The position numbers and the translations under genes are program-made. Shown here piece by piece: positions 26,116 to 37,511 of a DNA stretch of 64,000 bases. The stretch spans positions 50,281,057 to 50,345,056 of the forward strand of contig CM035236.1 in NCBI GenBank assembly GCA_020226215.1, in the 5' to 3' direction. Positions within the stretch are counted from its first letter, which is position 1. Every line of letters begins with the position of its first letter. Source of the DNA: Sindora glabra (taxonomy: Eukaryota; Streptophyta; Magnoliopsida; Fabales; Fabaceae). The notes beneath the pieces were generated by a model, which made no database searches, was not told the origin of the DNA, and worked only from the letters and a program-made list of their open reading frames with translations.

Positions 26116-27705
26116 TACTCATGTCGGACAATTGATCATAGAAATCGAAAACATTAAGTTTCAATGTATTAGGCCAAATCTCATGGATTTGCAATAAAAT
26201 TTATATTACTTGTGACCCAAACTTTTAATTTCATACAAAATACCTAATTTACAATCATTGAGTCATTACTTTTTTTTATTAAATTATTACTATAATAAGA
26301 ATTTAGTAATTTTATATTATAAACAATAGTTAAATAACTTAAAAGTTTATTATAAAATATATATTGATGGAATTTTTTGATTATCAAACTTAATATATTA
26401 ATTAAAAAATTAAAAATCAAAAGATAAGTTAATTTTGGCAATATTTTTTCATATTATTTTATTATAAGATATTATTAAAAATTTGTAAATTTAAATTAAA
26501 TTAATTATTCAACTTTAAATTATATTTTTTACTCTTATATTATTTTATAACTCACGTACTATATATCTTCCTTTTTGTGTTGACTCTTGTTTTCATTAGT
26601 AAAATAATAGATATTGTTCACTGTTGTATTTTCGTTAATAGTTATCATTTATTTTACTAACTATGTATTTCATTTTACAATAAGATATTATGAATATGTT
26701 ATTGAATTAACTTAATTGAATTATTTAATTACATATAATATTTTTAATTCTTGTACCATTTTATAACTTGCATATTTTTTCTCTTCTTTCTGATGCTCAA
26801 TCCAATTCTTGTTTAATTAAATAATAGTTAATATTTAATACTTGTCATTATAGTGCCGGAATTGTATAAAATAAGAATAAACATAAAAATGGAAAAAAAG
26901 GTTAAAAATATACAATTAAGCAAGTAAAAAATAAAAAATATCTGAGTTTTAAGATAATGATAGATAAAATAGAAAATATACTTTAGTGATTCTATTAAAT
27001 TAAATTGTTGATTTATTTAAAATATTTTTCATAATAAAAGAAAAAGATGTTATATCATATTAATATTTATTTGTGATTATTGCATATTAACTATAAATGA
27101 TAGAAATTAAAAAAAAAAATTGAATATATAGTTAAGTAATTCAACAAAAGTAAATATTTAACATATTTAAGATATATTTTGTGTTTATAGATATACGCAC
27201 ATGCATTGATGTTCAAGTAAGTGGAAAATTTAGTGTAATTATATTATGTCCAATATGTTTAAGTAAGTGAATTTTAGTGGATACAAAATTTGCTTTTGTC
27301 TTCTATTCACACTATACCAATTGATATGCTATAAACAACAAGGACAGCCAAAATTTTGCCACCATAGCCTAACACATGATAGTGATAAGTTTATATCATG
27401 GAATCAACACTTCTACTGATTCAACCACATTCATTATTTGTGGGCATAAAAATAATGACGTAAAGGTGCTGTCAAAACACCTGAATAGACACATATACTT
27501 AGATAGGTTTGATGTGTGCATGTTCCAAACCACACCTAACTAGAAATATAAACTAGTAGTTACTTTACCATTGCAAAAATTTTAAATTATTGATTCCAAA
27601 TTATACGTTTTTTTGGTAGAATTGATTGGTTGCCAAAAAAAGTCATGGTCATAAATAGTGAATCCTATAATACTTAATGCAAATCGATGTTGGCATTGTT
27701 ATTGC
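26116..27705. other. Very AT-rich non-coding stretch
   Basis: Extremely AT-rich in its first kilobase, with stops in every frame. The 27300-27600 part is more balanced but no reading frame holds. No element ends are seen. Confidence 0.45.
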
Positions 27706-28052
27706 TAGTAGATCAATTGCTAGCCTTATACACATATAATCAATTGCTAGCCTTATACACATATAATCATCAACCAACTATTAGGAAAGGCAACACATAA
27801 TGTTAGTGTCAAAGCAACTCAAAGCTATAATTAGCATGTTTAGAGTCATAAAGTCACCTAAAATGGTAAGAGTTCCATTTAATCAGTAATGCCATCCATC
27901 TTATGACCTACACTCCACAATCTATCCTGCATAACAACACTCGGTGAGCATGTGCTACTATTTGTGGACATAATTATACAATTTTAAGGCATATCTAGAT
28001 ACATTATCCATTAGTTTGTTTTAGTATGTTTGATGGAGCCATAATTCTTGTT
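27706..28052. repeat. Duplicated segment, copy 1 (intact)
   Basis: About 345 bp, from GTAGATCAATTGCTAGCC to AGCCATAATTCTTG, repeated at 28068-31270. Shared landmarks include GGCAAC, AATGTTAGT.TCAAAGCAA, AAGTCACCTAA, GCATAACAACA and GAGCATGTGC. This copy is uninterrupted and so shows what copy 2 looked like before the CACTA-like insertion. Function unknown. Confidence 0.75.
27712..27765. repeat. 27-bp tandem repeat, two units
   Basis: ATCAATTGCTAGCCTTATAC plus 7 bp is repeated back to back (27712-27738 and 27739-27765) inside copy 1. Copy 2 has only one unit. Confidence 0.9.
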
Positions 28053-28208
28053 ATACTTATGTGTTAGTAGATTAATTGCTAGCCTCATACATGCATAATT
28101 GTCAATCACTTATTTGAAAAGGCAACAGAAAATAAAATACAATGTTAGTATCAAAGCAATTTAAAAACTATTATTAATATGTTTGGAGTAAGGAAGTCAC
28201 CTAAGAAG

Positions 28209-28211
28209 ATA
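28209..28211. repeat. 3-bp target duplication, left (ATA)
   Basis: ATA before the element matches ATA at 31091-31093 after it. Three base pairs is the CACTA-family length. Removing one copy gives CCTAAGAAGATAAGTGTTCC, which lines up with CCTAAAATGGTAAGAGTTCC in copy 1. Confidence 0.65.
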
Positions 28212-29607
28212 TACTACAACAAATTAACACTCGTGCCACGAATTACGATACAAAAATTCAAAAATCATGGCAATTTTAGCTCTTGCCATAAGAATAAAAA
28301 ATTTAAATAAATATACAAAAATACTAAAAAATTTATACCATGAAAAAACTTTAGCCATGGCAAAATATTACTTGTGCCACGAACTAAGCTACGGGAACAT
28401 CATCTCTTTGGCAAAGTATCATTTGTTTTACAAAAAAACTTTACTCATAACAAAATATTACTTGTACTACAAAATTAAGCTATGGGAACATATTCCTTGT
28501 GGCGAAGTATCACTTATGTTATGAAAAAACTTTACTTATGACAATAAGTTATGAGAACGCATTCCTTGCGAAAAGTATCATTTGTATCATAAATTAAGTT
28601 ATAAGTACACATTTCTTATAATAAAGTATTATTTATTATATCATCTAAGTAAAAAAAAATATCTATAACAAAGTATTACTTATGTTACGAATTAATTCTA
28701 TGAATAAAATCATTGTTAAATATATCATTTTTGGTAACTATACATATAAAAAAGATGATTTATAATAAGTGCAACATGCTATAATATGGTAGATAATAAA
28801 AAATATAAATATTTATATATTATAAGTGTTTAGTAAATAGCTAATTAATCACTGAGTTAGATGGTTTTAACTAACTGATTAAGTTAAATAATTATTTTAA
28901 AATTTTTCTAAATAACTTATTTAATTGACTGATTAGCCCTAATTAATCAAAACTAACAAGTTGTAGAATACAATTATTTTAATTAATTGATTTATAAAAT
29001 ATATTTTAAAAAATAGAACTACCCATAAATTATATAGTTATATATTTTTATTATTTTTTTTAAAATAATAGAGATAGGAGTTGAAGCTCAAACCTTAAGA
29101 TATAAAAGAAAGAGCTTAATTATTAAGCTCTTAAGCATTTTTATTTATATGCATACCAAATTTAATATATATTAAAATGTAACAGATTTTTATAAATAAT
29201 AAATAATCATTTAACTTCCCATCAATTAAATTTATATAATAAAATTAATATACATTAACAAAATAAATATTATAATATATTAAAGATTGTATTATATAAT
29301 TATTCAATGAATTTAAATTCTTTATATACTAAAATTAAAAATGAATAAGATTAACAAATACATACATATAATACATACATAAATAATAATTTTTTCAATT
29401 AATTATTCAGCTAAATTTTTAAAATATGACTTAAATAAAAATAAATCATTCAAGGTATAAAATATTATTAAAAATTATTTATTATCACATCACATTATTC
29501 TTAAAAAATGTATTGATAAAGAAGATATATATTATGGAAATACTAAAATCATTATATTATATATAAATAATATAATTTGTGAGATAAATTATAACAAGTT
29601 TTATTGT

Positions 29608-29688
<81 letters not shown>

Positions 29689-31090
29689 TTTTATATTCAT
29701 TACTGTAATATTAATAAAACTTTCATTAAAAAAATAAAAAAAATAATTATATAAAATTATGTATAATTTAATAATAATTAAATTATTATATTAAATTTTT
29801 TTAAGTAAATTATATTTAAGAGAGGGATATATATAAAATAGTCTAAATTTTTATTTTCATTCCTTATTAATTTCAACTCTATTAATTTTATTTCTCATAG
29901 ATATATTGCATTAATTTATTTTTTTTCAAATAATAATTTAATTAATATGGTATATTTATTTATAATTTTATTGATAGATTAATGACTTGATAAATGGAAG
30001 GATAAAAATTAAATATAAAAAATAAATAAGAGATAAAATTAATACAAAAAATGTAAAAATTTGAATGATTTAACTTATTTTTAAGAATAATAAAAAATAT
30101 ATATTATAAATAAAAAATTGAAAATAAATAATTTAAATTTTGATTTATAATTAAAATTTAAATATACGTAATGGTTTAAAGTTACGATTTATATAGATAT
30201 TTATTTAATATGATTCATCCTTTATTTAAAGAATTTAGAAAATAATACAATATTGCTTGAAAGATGTAAAAATTTTATTTTTATTTTGTAATAACTTATT
30301 TAATACTTATTAATGAAAAATATTAATAAAAGGATAAAATTATCTAATTAATTATTTATGAGAGATAAAATTGATATAAGATATTTGTAAAGGATAAATT
30401 TGACACAAATAAAATTAATAATGAAACAAATAATGATTTAATTTATAAAAATATTTTTTAAAATAAAATTATAAAGTATTTTAGTATTAGTGTATTTTTA
30501 TTATATATATTTATGTAATATTTTATTATTACATAATTAGTATTAATAAGTGTAATTTTCTTTTTGAAGTCAATTAGTTAATTAAAATTTTATATAAAAT
30601 ATATTATATTATAATACTAAAGAAATAAACTAGTGCAAAGCGTAAAGATTCAAGTTCGATTCCTCGAAATACAATATTAAAAGGTTTCAACAGATGTGTA
30701 AATAAAATGATAGGATGACACCTAATTGAATTAGTTTGATAATCAATTTGATTTGAATATATAAAAATTATTTTAGTTAGTTATATAAGTTTCTTTTATT
30801 TTATTTTTTACTACAATTTTATTTATGGCACTATGAGTTACTAGCCACATATGTACCTTTTGTCATGTTTGTATTTATGGTTGAAAAAATCTATTAGCCA
30901 TAAGTGAACTTGTGGCAAAAAAAATTATTTATGCTATATAACCTTTTTTCTTGTAACAATTTTCTCACCATGCTTACTTGTGCCATGAACCCATTCAACT
31001 TGTATTTTTGTGGCTAAATAGTATAGTCACAGAAATTTTGATCTTGTGCCACAATCAAAATTGTGGTAGAAGTGTTGAATTGTTGTAGTG
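28212..31090. mobile_element. CACTA (En/Spm-like) non-autonomous transposon
   Basis: 2,879 bp with inverted ends: the left is TACTACAACAAATTAACACT, and the right end reversed is CACTACAACAATTCAACACT. The CACTACAA start, the 3-bp ATA duplication and the subterminal repeats all fit the CACTA family. The left subterminal zone (28230-28720) holds repeated words such as GTGCCACGAA, TTAAGCTATGGGAACA and GGCAAAGTATCA. The right zone (30830-31080) has GTGCCAC and GTGGCA words. An 85-codon frame at 28267-28524 is only a by-product of these repeats. The core is AT-rich with a long (AT)n run, and no transposase remains, so it would depend on an autonomous relative. Confidence 0.8.
29608..29686. repeat. 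(AT)n microsatellite, about 39 units
   Basis: An uninterrupted AT run of about 79 bp within the core of the CACTA-like element. Confidence 0.98.
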
Positions 31091-31093
31091 ATA
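31091..31093. repeat. 3-bp target duplication, right (ATA)
   Basis: Matches 28209-28211. The sequence after it resumes copy 2 of the duplicated segment. Confidence 0.65.
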
Positions 31094-31338
31094 AGTGTTC
31101 CATTTGGTTACTAATGTCATCCGCCTTACGACTCACACTCTATAATTAACCTTGCATAACAACATTAGATGAGCATGTGCGACTGCTTGTGGACATAACT
31201 TTACAACTTGGCAAATCCAAATACATTACCCATTAGTTTAGTCTAGCATGTGTGGGGAACCATAATTATATAGGCGAAAATGCTTAATATTGAAGCTTAC
31301 AAAATGATTTATCATCCAATATCTTATCATGAAAAAAA

Positions 31339-31665
31339 CTAACAATCCATATTTGCCTCTAACAGAGTTAGGTTTATGCATTGTTTGGCTTTGCATCTAA
31401 ACACACTAACTTCTTCTTCAGGATGTCCACAATCAATAAGTACTAGTGCTTCACTTGCGTGTCTAACATAAGGATGAAAACTTGTGGTGTAAAGCTGCTA
31501 ATGTTTGAGATATTAGTTTGATAGTATATAGTCTTCTCTTTTACTATGACATACTTTAATTTTGAACAAAGCAAAAAGATATGTTATACCTTCTTTACTA
31601 ACTTGGCATATCCAAGAAAGTTATCCTTGTAATATCGGGTGATGGTGGATGTTTTTTCCTCCTAA
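31339..31665 (-). pseudogene. Two exon-like pieces with a GT-AG intron, unknown
   Basis: On the minus strand, 31665-31590 reads E-E-K-T-S-T-I-T-R-Y-Y-K-D-N-F-L-G-Y-A-K and ends at AAG|GTATAA, a good donor. A 95-bp T-rich interval ends in CATTAGCAG, a good acceptor. Then 31494-31339 is open for 51 codons (R-H-A-S-E-A-L-V-L-I-D-C-G-H-P-E-E-E-V) to a TAG. Composition is protein-like and unlike random AT-rich translation. I do not recognise the family. More minus-strand coding-like pieces may exist at about 32640-32700 (M-D-F-S-D-D-E-S-N-P-R-H) and 32880-32960, suggesting a larger broken gene. Confidence 0.3.
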
Positions 31666-33037
31666 GTTAATGCATATTGTTGTAAATAGAAGTGTTCTTG
31701 TATTTAAAAGGTATATTTTTTTTACAGATTAAGGCATGCAAAGCTAGTTTAATAATAAAATATTGGATAATGGAAATGAATTGCATGGAATATTTAGTGA
31801 TTAACTAATGCACCATATAAGGACATGCATAACTTGCACAAGCATTGCATGTATTAAAATAGCTAAATAACTAGGTGCAATAAGCAAATTTTAGTTGGTG
31901 CACATAAATAGTACTTTTATAAAAAACTGTGCTAGTAACCACTATTTCATAGAGATGTAGCTATTTTCTTACTCCTGGTGTGTTATCATGTAAGCAACCA
32001 TCATGAGTGCATTTCTAACTAGCCTCTTGTTTAGTGCAATCACATGGAAAAATAATCTATTTTCATCGAGGAACGAATTATCTACAGGGATCTCCTTATA
32101 ATCATATTCTGGTCTTAAATTTCATTCATGCTATCATAAATAAGCAATATGTATGCATATGCTTATTCATGTGAGTTTAGGTCATGTGAAATACAATACA
32201 ACAACATAGACGTTGCTTAATAGGAAATTAATTTTGTGTACTAATGCAAGCTTGTAGTAATTTCCAAAACTCACTTGCAAAAAGATAGAGTAATTTCATC
32301 CCTAAAATTATAAGGTATTGATAAAATGGTCCTTAAATTATATTAAATAGTCAATTTCATCCTTGAATAATAGTTTATATAGATAATTTTATCTTTTAGT
32401 ATAGATCTATACATATAATTTCATCCTTGAATATTTGTAAAGAGAGATGAAATTGTTTGTATAGATTATTGTTCAATGATTTGCATCCCTATAAATTAAT
32501 AAGTGATGTAAAAATTTTTGTTTCCACCAAATAGTTCTAATGACATGAATAAATTAAACCTTGAACATGCAACACAAGGCTAGTATAAGGATAATACCTT
32601 AGGCAATCTTCCAATCACTTCACCAAAAAAATGTATAGGATGAACATGATGTCATCTATATCTAGATACATGCCTTGGGTTGGATTCATCGTCACTAAAA
32701 TCCATTACAAACAAAAACATGTTACATTGAGTCTTTTTTATGTGAGTGCAAATAATACATAATTTTTTAAATGTCACAAGCTTATCTTTACTAGAGGTAT
32801 TTCTAGTAGTTAATCATTTGGTTTTGTAAACATTTTATACCATTTATTTGGTGGTCCTTCGTGTACAGCCTTCTTTAACTGACTTCACTTACTCTGAGGA
32901 GAATAACTTTTGCCTCACCAACTTAGACCTTGCAGTCATAACCTCCTAAGCCTAACAATGGCATTTCAATTAGAAATTTCAAGATAATTAATTGATAAAA
33001 CCTTCTTTTTATAAACTAAACTAAATATGGCATAAAT
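31666..33037. other. AT-rich stretch with scattered coding-like minus-strand text
   Basis: Apart from the weak minus-strand coding-like pieces (about 32010-32090, 32640-32700, 32880-32960), nothing is recognised. The copia element that starts at 33038 cuts off the upstream side of any such gene. Confidence 0.4.
33033..33037. repeat. Probable target duplication, left (second copia)
   Basis: TAAAT before the 5' LTR compares with CAAAT at 48144-48148 after the 3' LTR: four of five bases agree, plausible for an old insertion. Confidence 0.45.
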
Positions 33038-33503
33038 TATTAGATTTTCTATTTTGGATCTATTAATTCAATAATAGAAAATGATGTAAAAGAGTTTGGC
33101 TCAATATTTAAGCAACTAAATAGTTTGAGTCTAATAGTAATTTAACCTAACTAATGTGGTAATAGGTAGTTTTTAGCAATAGGTTAACTCACCAATATTA
33201 TTAATATATAAATAAGGATTGTTACTCCTAAATTCTATGATTAATTATGAACCCTCCTCATTAATGTTAGAAAGTCTCCCCAATTTAGTTTTTATCTATG
33301 GTTGATAGGAGTAGCAAATTTTTATTAGAGTTCATGATCAAGATAAATCATAATTAGCTCATGGCTTGCAATAAATCTTGATTTCATATTCATCTTATAA
33401 TGGATTCATCAAGTAATAATAAATTATTTTATCCATGTTTAATATTAACTTTTCACATAATTCAATTAGAATTGTTATATTATGAAACTTTGATTTTTTA
33501 GCA
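33038..33503 (+). repeat. 5' LTR of the second copia element
   Basis: Homologous along its whole length to 47677-48143 (start TATTAGATTT, middle ACCTAACTAATGTGGTAA, end TTTGATTTTTTAGCA). A TATA-like ATATAAATAAGG lies at about 33205-33216. The right edge is fixed by the primer-binding site. Confidence 0.88.
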
Positions 33504-33520
33504 ATTGATATCAGAGTTAG
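33504..33520 (+). promoter_or_regulatory. Primer-binding site, initiator Met-tRNA type
   Basis: ATTGATATCAGAGTTAG directly follows the 5' LTR and is a one-base variant of the copia site TGGTATCAGAG. Confidence 0.8.
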
Positions 33521-33525
33521 TGAAT
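33521..33525. repeat. 5-bp target duplication, left (TGAAT)
   Basis: TGAAT immediately before the nested element recurs exactly at 41429-41433 immediately after it. Five base pairs is the length made by LTR-retrotransposon integrases. Confidence 0.9.
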
Positions 33526-34341
33526 TGTTAAGTGTAAAATGGTTTATCAATTAGCGCAAGTGCACACTATCGTAAACAAGTAATAAAGTGATAAGTAAGT
33601 ATCGTTCCCTCGAGGATTGTTTCACTAAGTACCAAAATTCATAATCCTAACACTATTTGGCAAATCGATTAGTTGGAGAATGAAGTAATTAAATAAAGAT
33701 CTATGCAGAAAATATTTAAAGTAAGTATGAATGCAATTGGAGTAAAGATAAATATGAATAAAAGACCTAGGGATCAGACTTCACTTAACAACTTCGGATT
33801 GAATCACCTATCTACACTAATCCAATTTTAACTCCCTTAATTGATAGTCGAGTTTCCCTAAATTAATTACTAGCCTCTTCCAAGGTCAAGTAATTCTATA
33901 ATTAATTGCTAATCCACTATATTCCTATGTGAATTAAAATAACTAATCATGCATTAGTATTTATGGAACTCATTAAGACTACATAAACCATATGAATATA
34001 TTCCTATTTCATATGCAATTTACGGTTTTAATTATAGGTTCCATACACATGTATCTCCTTCTGGTCTCAACACACATATTGAGTTCATTCAAAAGGTGGC
34101 CAATCAATTGAAAGCATTAAGAGCAATAATTAAAACTCAATCTAGGAAATAAAATCGAAATTAGTTTCAATAGATTAGAATTCAATCCGTTATTATCAAG
34201 TTACGTCATCACCCTAGGAAGATGAAAAATTAGAATATAATGAAATTAAACACAAACATAAAATAAAATAAAAATATCATCACATTCATGATACAAACAT
34301 AAGGATACAATTACAAATGCATGAAAATGAAAATACTATCC

Positions 34342-34402
34342 ATCCATGTAGGAGGTAAAACCTTCCATGTAGGAGGAAAACCTAGCCTTCCATGTAGGAG
34401 GC
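34342..34402. repeat. Three direct copies of TTCCATGTAGGAGG in the LTR
   Basis: Three copies about 20 bp apart (the first reads ATCCATG...). The same triplet is conserved in the other LTR at about 40704-40764. In element orientation it lies roughly 90-140 bp downstream of the TATA box, in the transcribed leader. Confidence 0.85.
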
Positions 34403-34479
34403 ATACAAGAACTAAAAATGCATGAACTACTATCTAAGATGCATGAATCAATGAATGCTGCAAATGCTCTCCACTTCCA

Positions 34480-34490
34480 CCTATTTATAG
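34480..34490 (-). promoter_or_regulatory. TATA box in LTR (3' copy)
   Basis: Minus strand reads CTATAAATAGG, a near-perfect plant TATA box. The functional copy is at 40842-40852. Confidence 0.6.
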
Positions 34491-35050
34491 GTGAATGAAT
34501 CAACTGCAAGCCATAAATCTTGACCATTGGCTACCAATCACATGCTTTAGCCACCCTTTTTTATTTTCGCAGCACACTTCTTCTGACTTGTTGGTAATTT
34601 TTGACCACCAGAATGGTAGATTTACATCTTCCTATCAACATAGGAGTTGTAGAGCCGGATCTTATCTTTCAAATTCCGCAAAGAACTCCTAATTTTGACA
34701 TTTCTATATCAAGTTATGATCAGATTGGTAGTCAAAGGTCAGATTCCGCCAGAACCACTGTTTTATCTTCCAAGCAGAATTTGAGATCCCTAGATCCCGA
34801 ACTGGGCTTTTCTTTAAACATGAAAGTTGTAGGGATTCTTCTTAGCTTTTTAACCATATAAAGAACAACCCAATCCAGCATCTAGAACTCCAGATATAGC
34901 CTAAAACCTGAAACAGGGTCAAAATACAGCATTATCTAAAATATTTGATTTCATTTCAAATTCAAGATCCATTCACAAAATGCAACTAAATTTATTAAAT
35001 TTAACAAGATAACATCCAAAAATGCATCATACAAGGGAAAATAAATATGT

Positions 35051-35176
35051 AAATATTTTACGTATCAAATTCCCCCACACTTAGCTTTTGGACGTCCTCG
35101 GACAAACACAAAATAGAAGAAAACTAATACTAATACTAATACTAATACTAATCTAATCTACCCATGAGATAAAAAG
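35051..35176 (-). repeat. Polypurine/LTR junction repeat, outer copy
   Basis: This 126-bp segment, made of the last 17 bp of the LTR plus about 109 bp of adjoining internal sequence, recurs almost exactly at 38202-38315. The only notable difference is the number of ACTAAT units (five here, three there) and one substitution. Confidence 0.9.
35071..35082 (-). promoter_or_regulatory. Polypurine tract next to the 3' LTR
   Basis: Minus strand AAGTGTGGGGGA lies 3 bp from the LTR start TGATACG, the position of the plus-strand primer. The same 12-mer occurs at 35741-35752, 36379-36390 and 38222-38233. Confidence 0.75.
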
Positions 35177-36544
35177 TACAAAAACATAAGAAAGATAATT
35201 AAAGTACAAAGATATCATAGCATTCATGAATCAACAAATCTTGACATATAAAATCAAAAAGAAATTGCAACTTCATTTGAGAAGGATTGAATCAGATTGA
35301 TATAATCACTGGAACTCTTCCTCTCTCAAGTGTTTATAGGCAAGTGTTTTACTCAAATTCATCCTATTAAAGATTGCACTATCATAGGCTTGCATAAATT
35401 CTCAATCTCCTCTACCTGATTTACATGCACACTTCAAATCAAAAGGTCTTATTAAGGGTTGTAATGAGGCCAAGGTAAAGGAAAGATAAAACAGGGATAT
35501 GAAAAGTTAAAGTAAGGAGAGAAATTAATAGAGCAATTAAAACATGGGTAATCTCTAAATAATTTTATCTTAACATAGCAGCCCACGATTCAAATTCAAG
35601 TACACATCAATTTCTCTCTTCTTCTTTTTCTTTTTTTTATTTTTATTTTTATATATATTTTTTGAATTATTTTTTTTCTTTTTTTTTTGTCTTTTTTTTT
35701 TAAAGAAAACCCTTGCAACTTTGAAGTTAATAATACATATTCCCCCACACTTTGTCAAAAATCCATTGTTCAAAGATTCAAATGCTCTACTAATCCCTAG
35801 GGTTAAGTAAAGACAATTGATATTTCATTAAATGACATATTAATAGGTTAAAGCAAAGAAACGGTTAATCAGGCTCAAAGGGGTTTATCAATGGTAAACT
35901 GCAGGATTGGCTATTTAGTTCTAACTGAGGAAAAAAAATACCTTTATCATATCTGAGTATGCATGTAAATTGTAATCTCAACCAGATTTTATGCAAGTTC
36001 TAGAGTGACAACTTAATAGGTGAATATCACACACAAGAAATATAATACTGATTCATCAAGTAGGCTCAAAATCTCACGGTTAAAGGTTTCCAACTCAATC
36101 CAACTCAAAATCCATTACCAAACCCATCAATTCTAAGAAGTAAGAAAGTTGTTCAATCATGCTATGAAATCTTTTAAAATTATTGAAAAGAACCTAATAA
36201 GCAGGAAAATATTTTTTTTAATTTTTATATATTTTTTAAGATGCGTATCAAGAGCAGAAAATAACTCTTTACTTGGCCATCTCTTTTTATATAATAAATC
36301 TCATGGTTCTACTACCAAAATATCCTACAAAGTAAACAAAAATAAAAAAAAATAAAAAAATTTTTTTTTTATATAATCTCCCCCACACTTAATGTAGACA
36401 TTGTCCCCAATGTCTTCAGTAGATTAGCAAAAAAGGTTTATTAAAAAGAAATGCATAAGCAACACACATATAACAAAAATTTTGGGAGTAAAACCATAAG
36501 AGTAAAGAAAGTTACAATCGGAGAGTGGTGTCTGGCTCATTCTT
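35177..36544. other. Non-coding 3' part of the Athila-like element
   Basis: Between the LOG-like ORF and the outer junction repeat. It holds two extra polypurine-tract-like sites (35741-35752 and 36379-36390, AAGTGTGGGGGA on the minus strand) and a T-rich low-complexity run at about 35612-35702. No supported gene; short frames here are low-complexity artefacts. Confidence 0.6.
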
Positions 36545-37188
36545 CTAACTGCTGGTTGGAGATTGCCAATCTATCTTTTTCACTAATGGATCTGGTTGAT
36601 GTGTATAGTCCTGTAGTTGGTCAATCAGCTGATCAGCAGTTGAGGCAGACATTATGGCACGGCGAGTCGCTTGGGGTATGAATCCTTGTTCCACAGCTTG
36701 GTCTAAAAAAGACAGTAAACTATCATAAAAACCATTAACATTTAATAAACCTACTGGCTTCTGATGAAAGTTCAAGCTAATCCAGTATGCAATGCTGGAA
36801 ATTCCATCTAATGCTTCTAAACCACCAGGTAAAGCAATAAAGGCTTCAGCACTGTAAAGCATACATCCAATACATTCAGGCAAGTTTGAAACCTTTAATG
36901 TTTTACCGATGACGTATTTCTTATCATCTAAACCATTCACAAGGATACTCAGTATTTTGCTTCCTCTAATGTTGGCAGAAAAGGCTGCACTTCCTTTTAA
37001 GCTATTAAGCCCTCCTCCATACACACAAGCAATCTTTCTAGCAGCTAATGCATGACCAAGTTCAGTTGCTGCTAGCAAAAATTTTACATTCTTTCCAACA
37101 AAAGATTCACCAAAAACACAGATAGATTTAAATCCACATTTTGATGGTTTTTCAACCTCTTCCTCCTCTTTACTCTATCCTTCAGACA
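36545..37188 (-). CDS. LOG-like protein carried by a retrotransposon
   Basis: Related to LONELY GUY proteins, which release active cytokinin bases from riboside 5'-monophosphates. The open part is 177 codons from M at 37078. The same frame extends upstream through I-C-V-F-G-E-S to an ATG at 37188 but is cut by a TAG at codon 5, so the intact start is uncertain. Rossmann-type landmarks: V-Y-G-G-G at residues 19-23, F-I-A-L-P-G-G at 80-86, K-P-V-G-L-L-N-V-N-G-F-Y at 107-118. The family motif PGGxGTxxE is here PGGLEALDG: Gly, Thr and the catalytic Glu are replaced by Glu, Ala and Gly. The Arg-Lys pair usually just upstream is also missing. Length with the N-terminal extension (about 213 aa) is normal. 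Enzyme activity is doubtful; a binding or regulatory role, or plain decay, is possible. No intron is visible. Confidence 0.75.
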
Positions 37189-37511
37189 TTTTGCAAAGTG
37201 TGATTGCTGAAATGCATCTTTATAATACAAAAGCAAAAATAAAGAAATCACGCAAATCAGATAATATCAGAAAAATACTATGTAAAACTGACAAGTGTAA
37301 TAATGGTGTGAACAAAGCAGAATATAGAATGTAAAGAAAGTCAAAAAGTTGCTGAAAAAGGTAAACTTAAAAAGAAGATAAATGTACGGAAAGTTAAAAA
37401 GCAGCTGTAAAGATAAAAGGAAAAGTAAAGCAGACAAACATATGTACAGTAGTTATGATTGTGGCTCACATCTTCCTCTGATTTTTCGTTCAGTAACGGC
37501 TTAAATGGCTT
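37189..37511. other. Spacer between the two captured ORFs
   Basis: About 320 bp between the stop of the cysteine-rich ORF and the LOG-like ORF on the minus strand. No motif recognised; no splice signals are needed to read either ORF. Confidence 0.5.

Larger units (their letters stand above)
28068..31270. repeat. Duplicated segment, copy 2 (split by CACTA)
   Basis: The left part, 28068-28211, matches the first half of copy 1, and 31091-31270 matches the second half (GTTCCATTTGG...GAGCATGTGC...CCATAATTA). The 2.88 kb between is a CACTA-like element. Copy 1 therefore serves as a paralogous empty site. Confidence 0.75.
33526..35067 (-). repeat. 3' LTR of the Athila-like element
   Basis: 1,542 bp, TG...CA ends (TGTTAAGTG to CGTATCA on the plus strand). 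Nearly identical to 39888-41428. It contains three copies of TTCCATGTAGGAGG within 34342-34402 and a minus-strand TATA box at 34480-34490. Short open frames in it (for example 34495-34861) recur in the other LTR and are not genes. Confidence 0.95.

Noticed and set aside
28267..28524. 85-codon frame at the left end of the CACTA-like element
   Set aside because: Its apparent internal repeats come from DNA subterminal repeats (GTGCCACGAA, GGCAAAGTATCA); not a protein gene.
29081..29145. Possible antisense SINE-like or tRNA-derived piece
   Set aside because: Wording loosely recalls plant repeats with tRNA-like promoters, but no A box/B box pair or tail can be shown.
30641..30670. tRNA-like T-arm sequence (AAGTTCGATTCCT)
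   Set aside because: Resembles a B box, but no acceptor stem, D arm or anticodon arm can be fitted around it. It lies within the AT-rich core of the CACTA-like element.
34495..34861. Open frames of 65-86 codons in the LTR (also 40857-41222, 121 codons)
   Set aside because: They lie in both LTRs, run against the element's own transcription direction and differ in length because of a single-base indel. No protein features.
36149..36355. 68-codon plus-strand frame in the Athila-like element
   Set aside because: Opposite to the element's coding strand, low-complexity lysine-rich end, non-coding neighbourhood.
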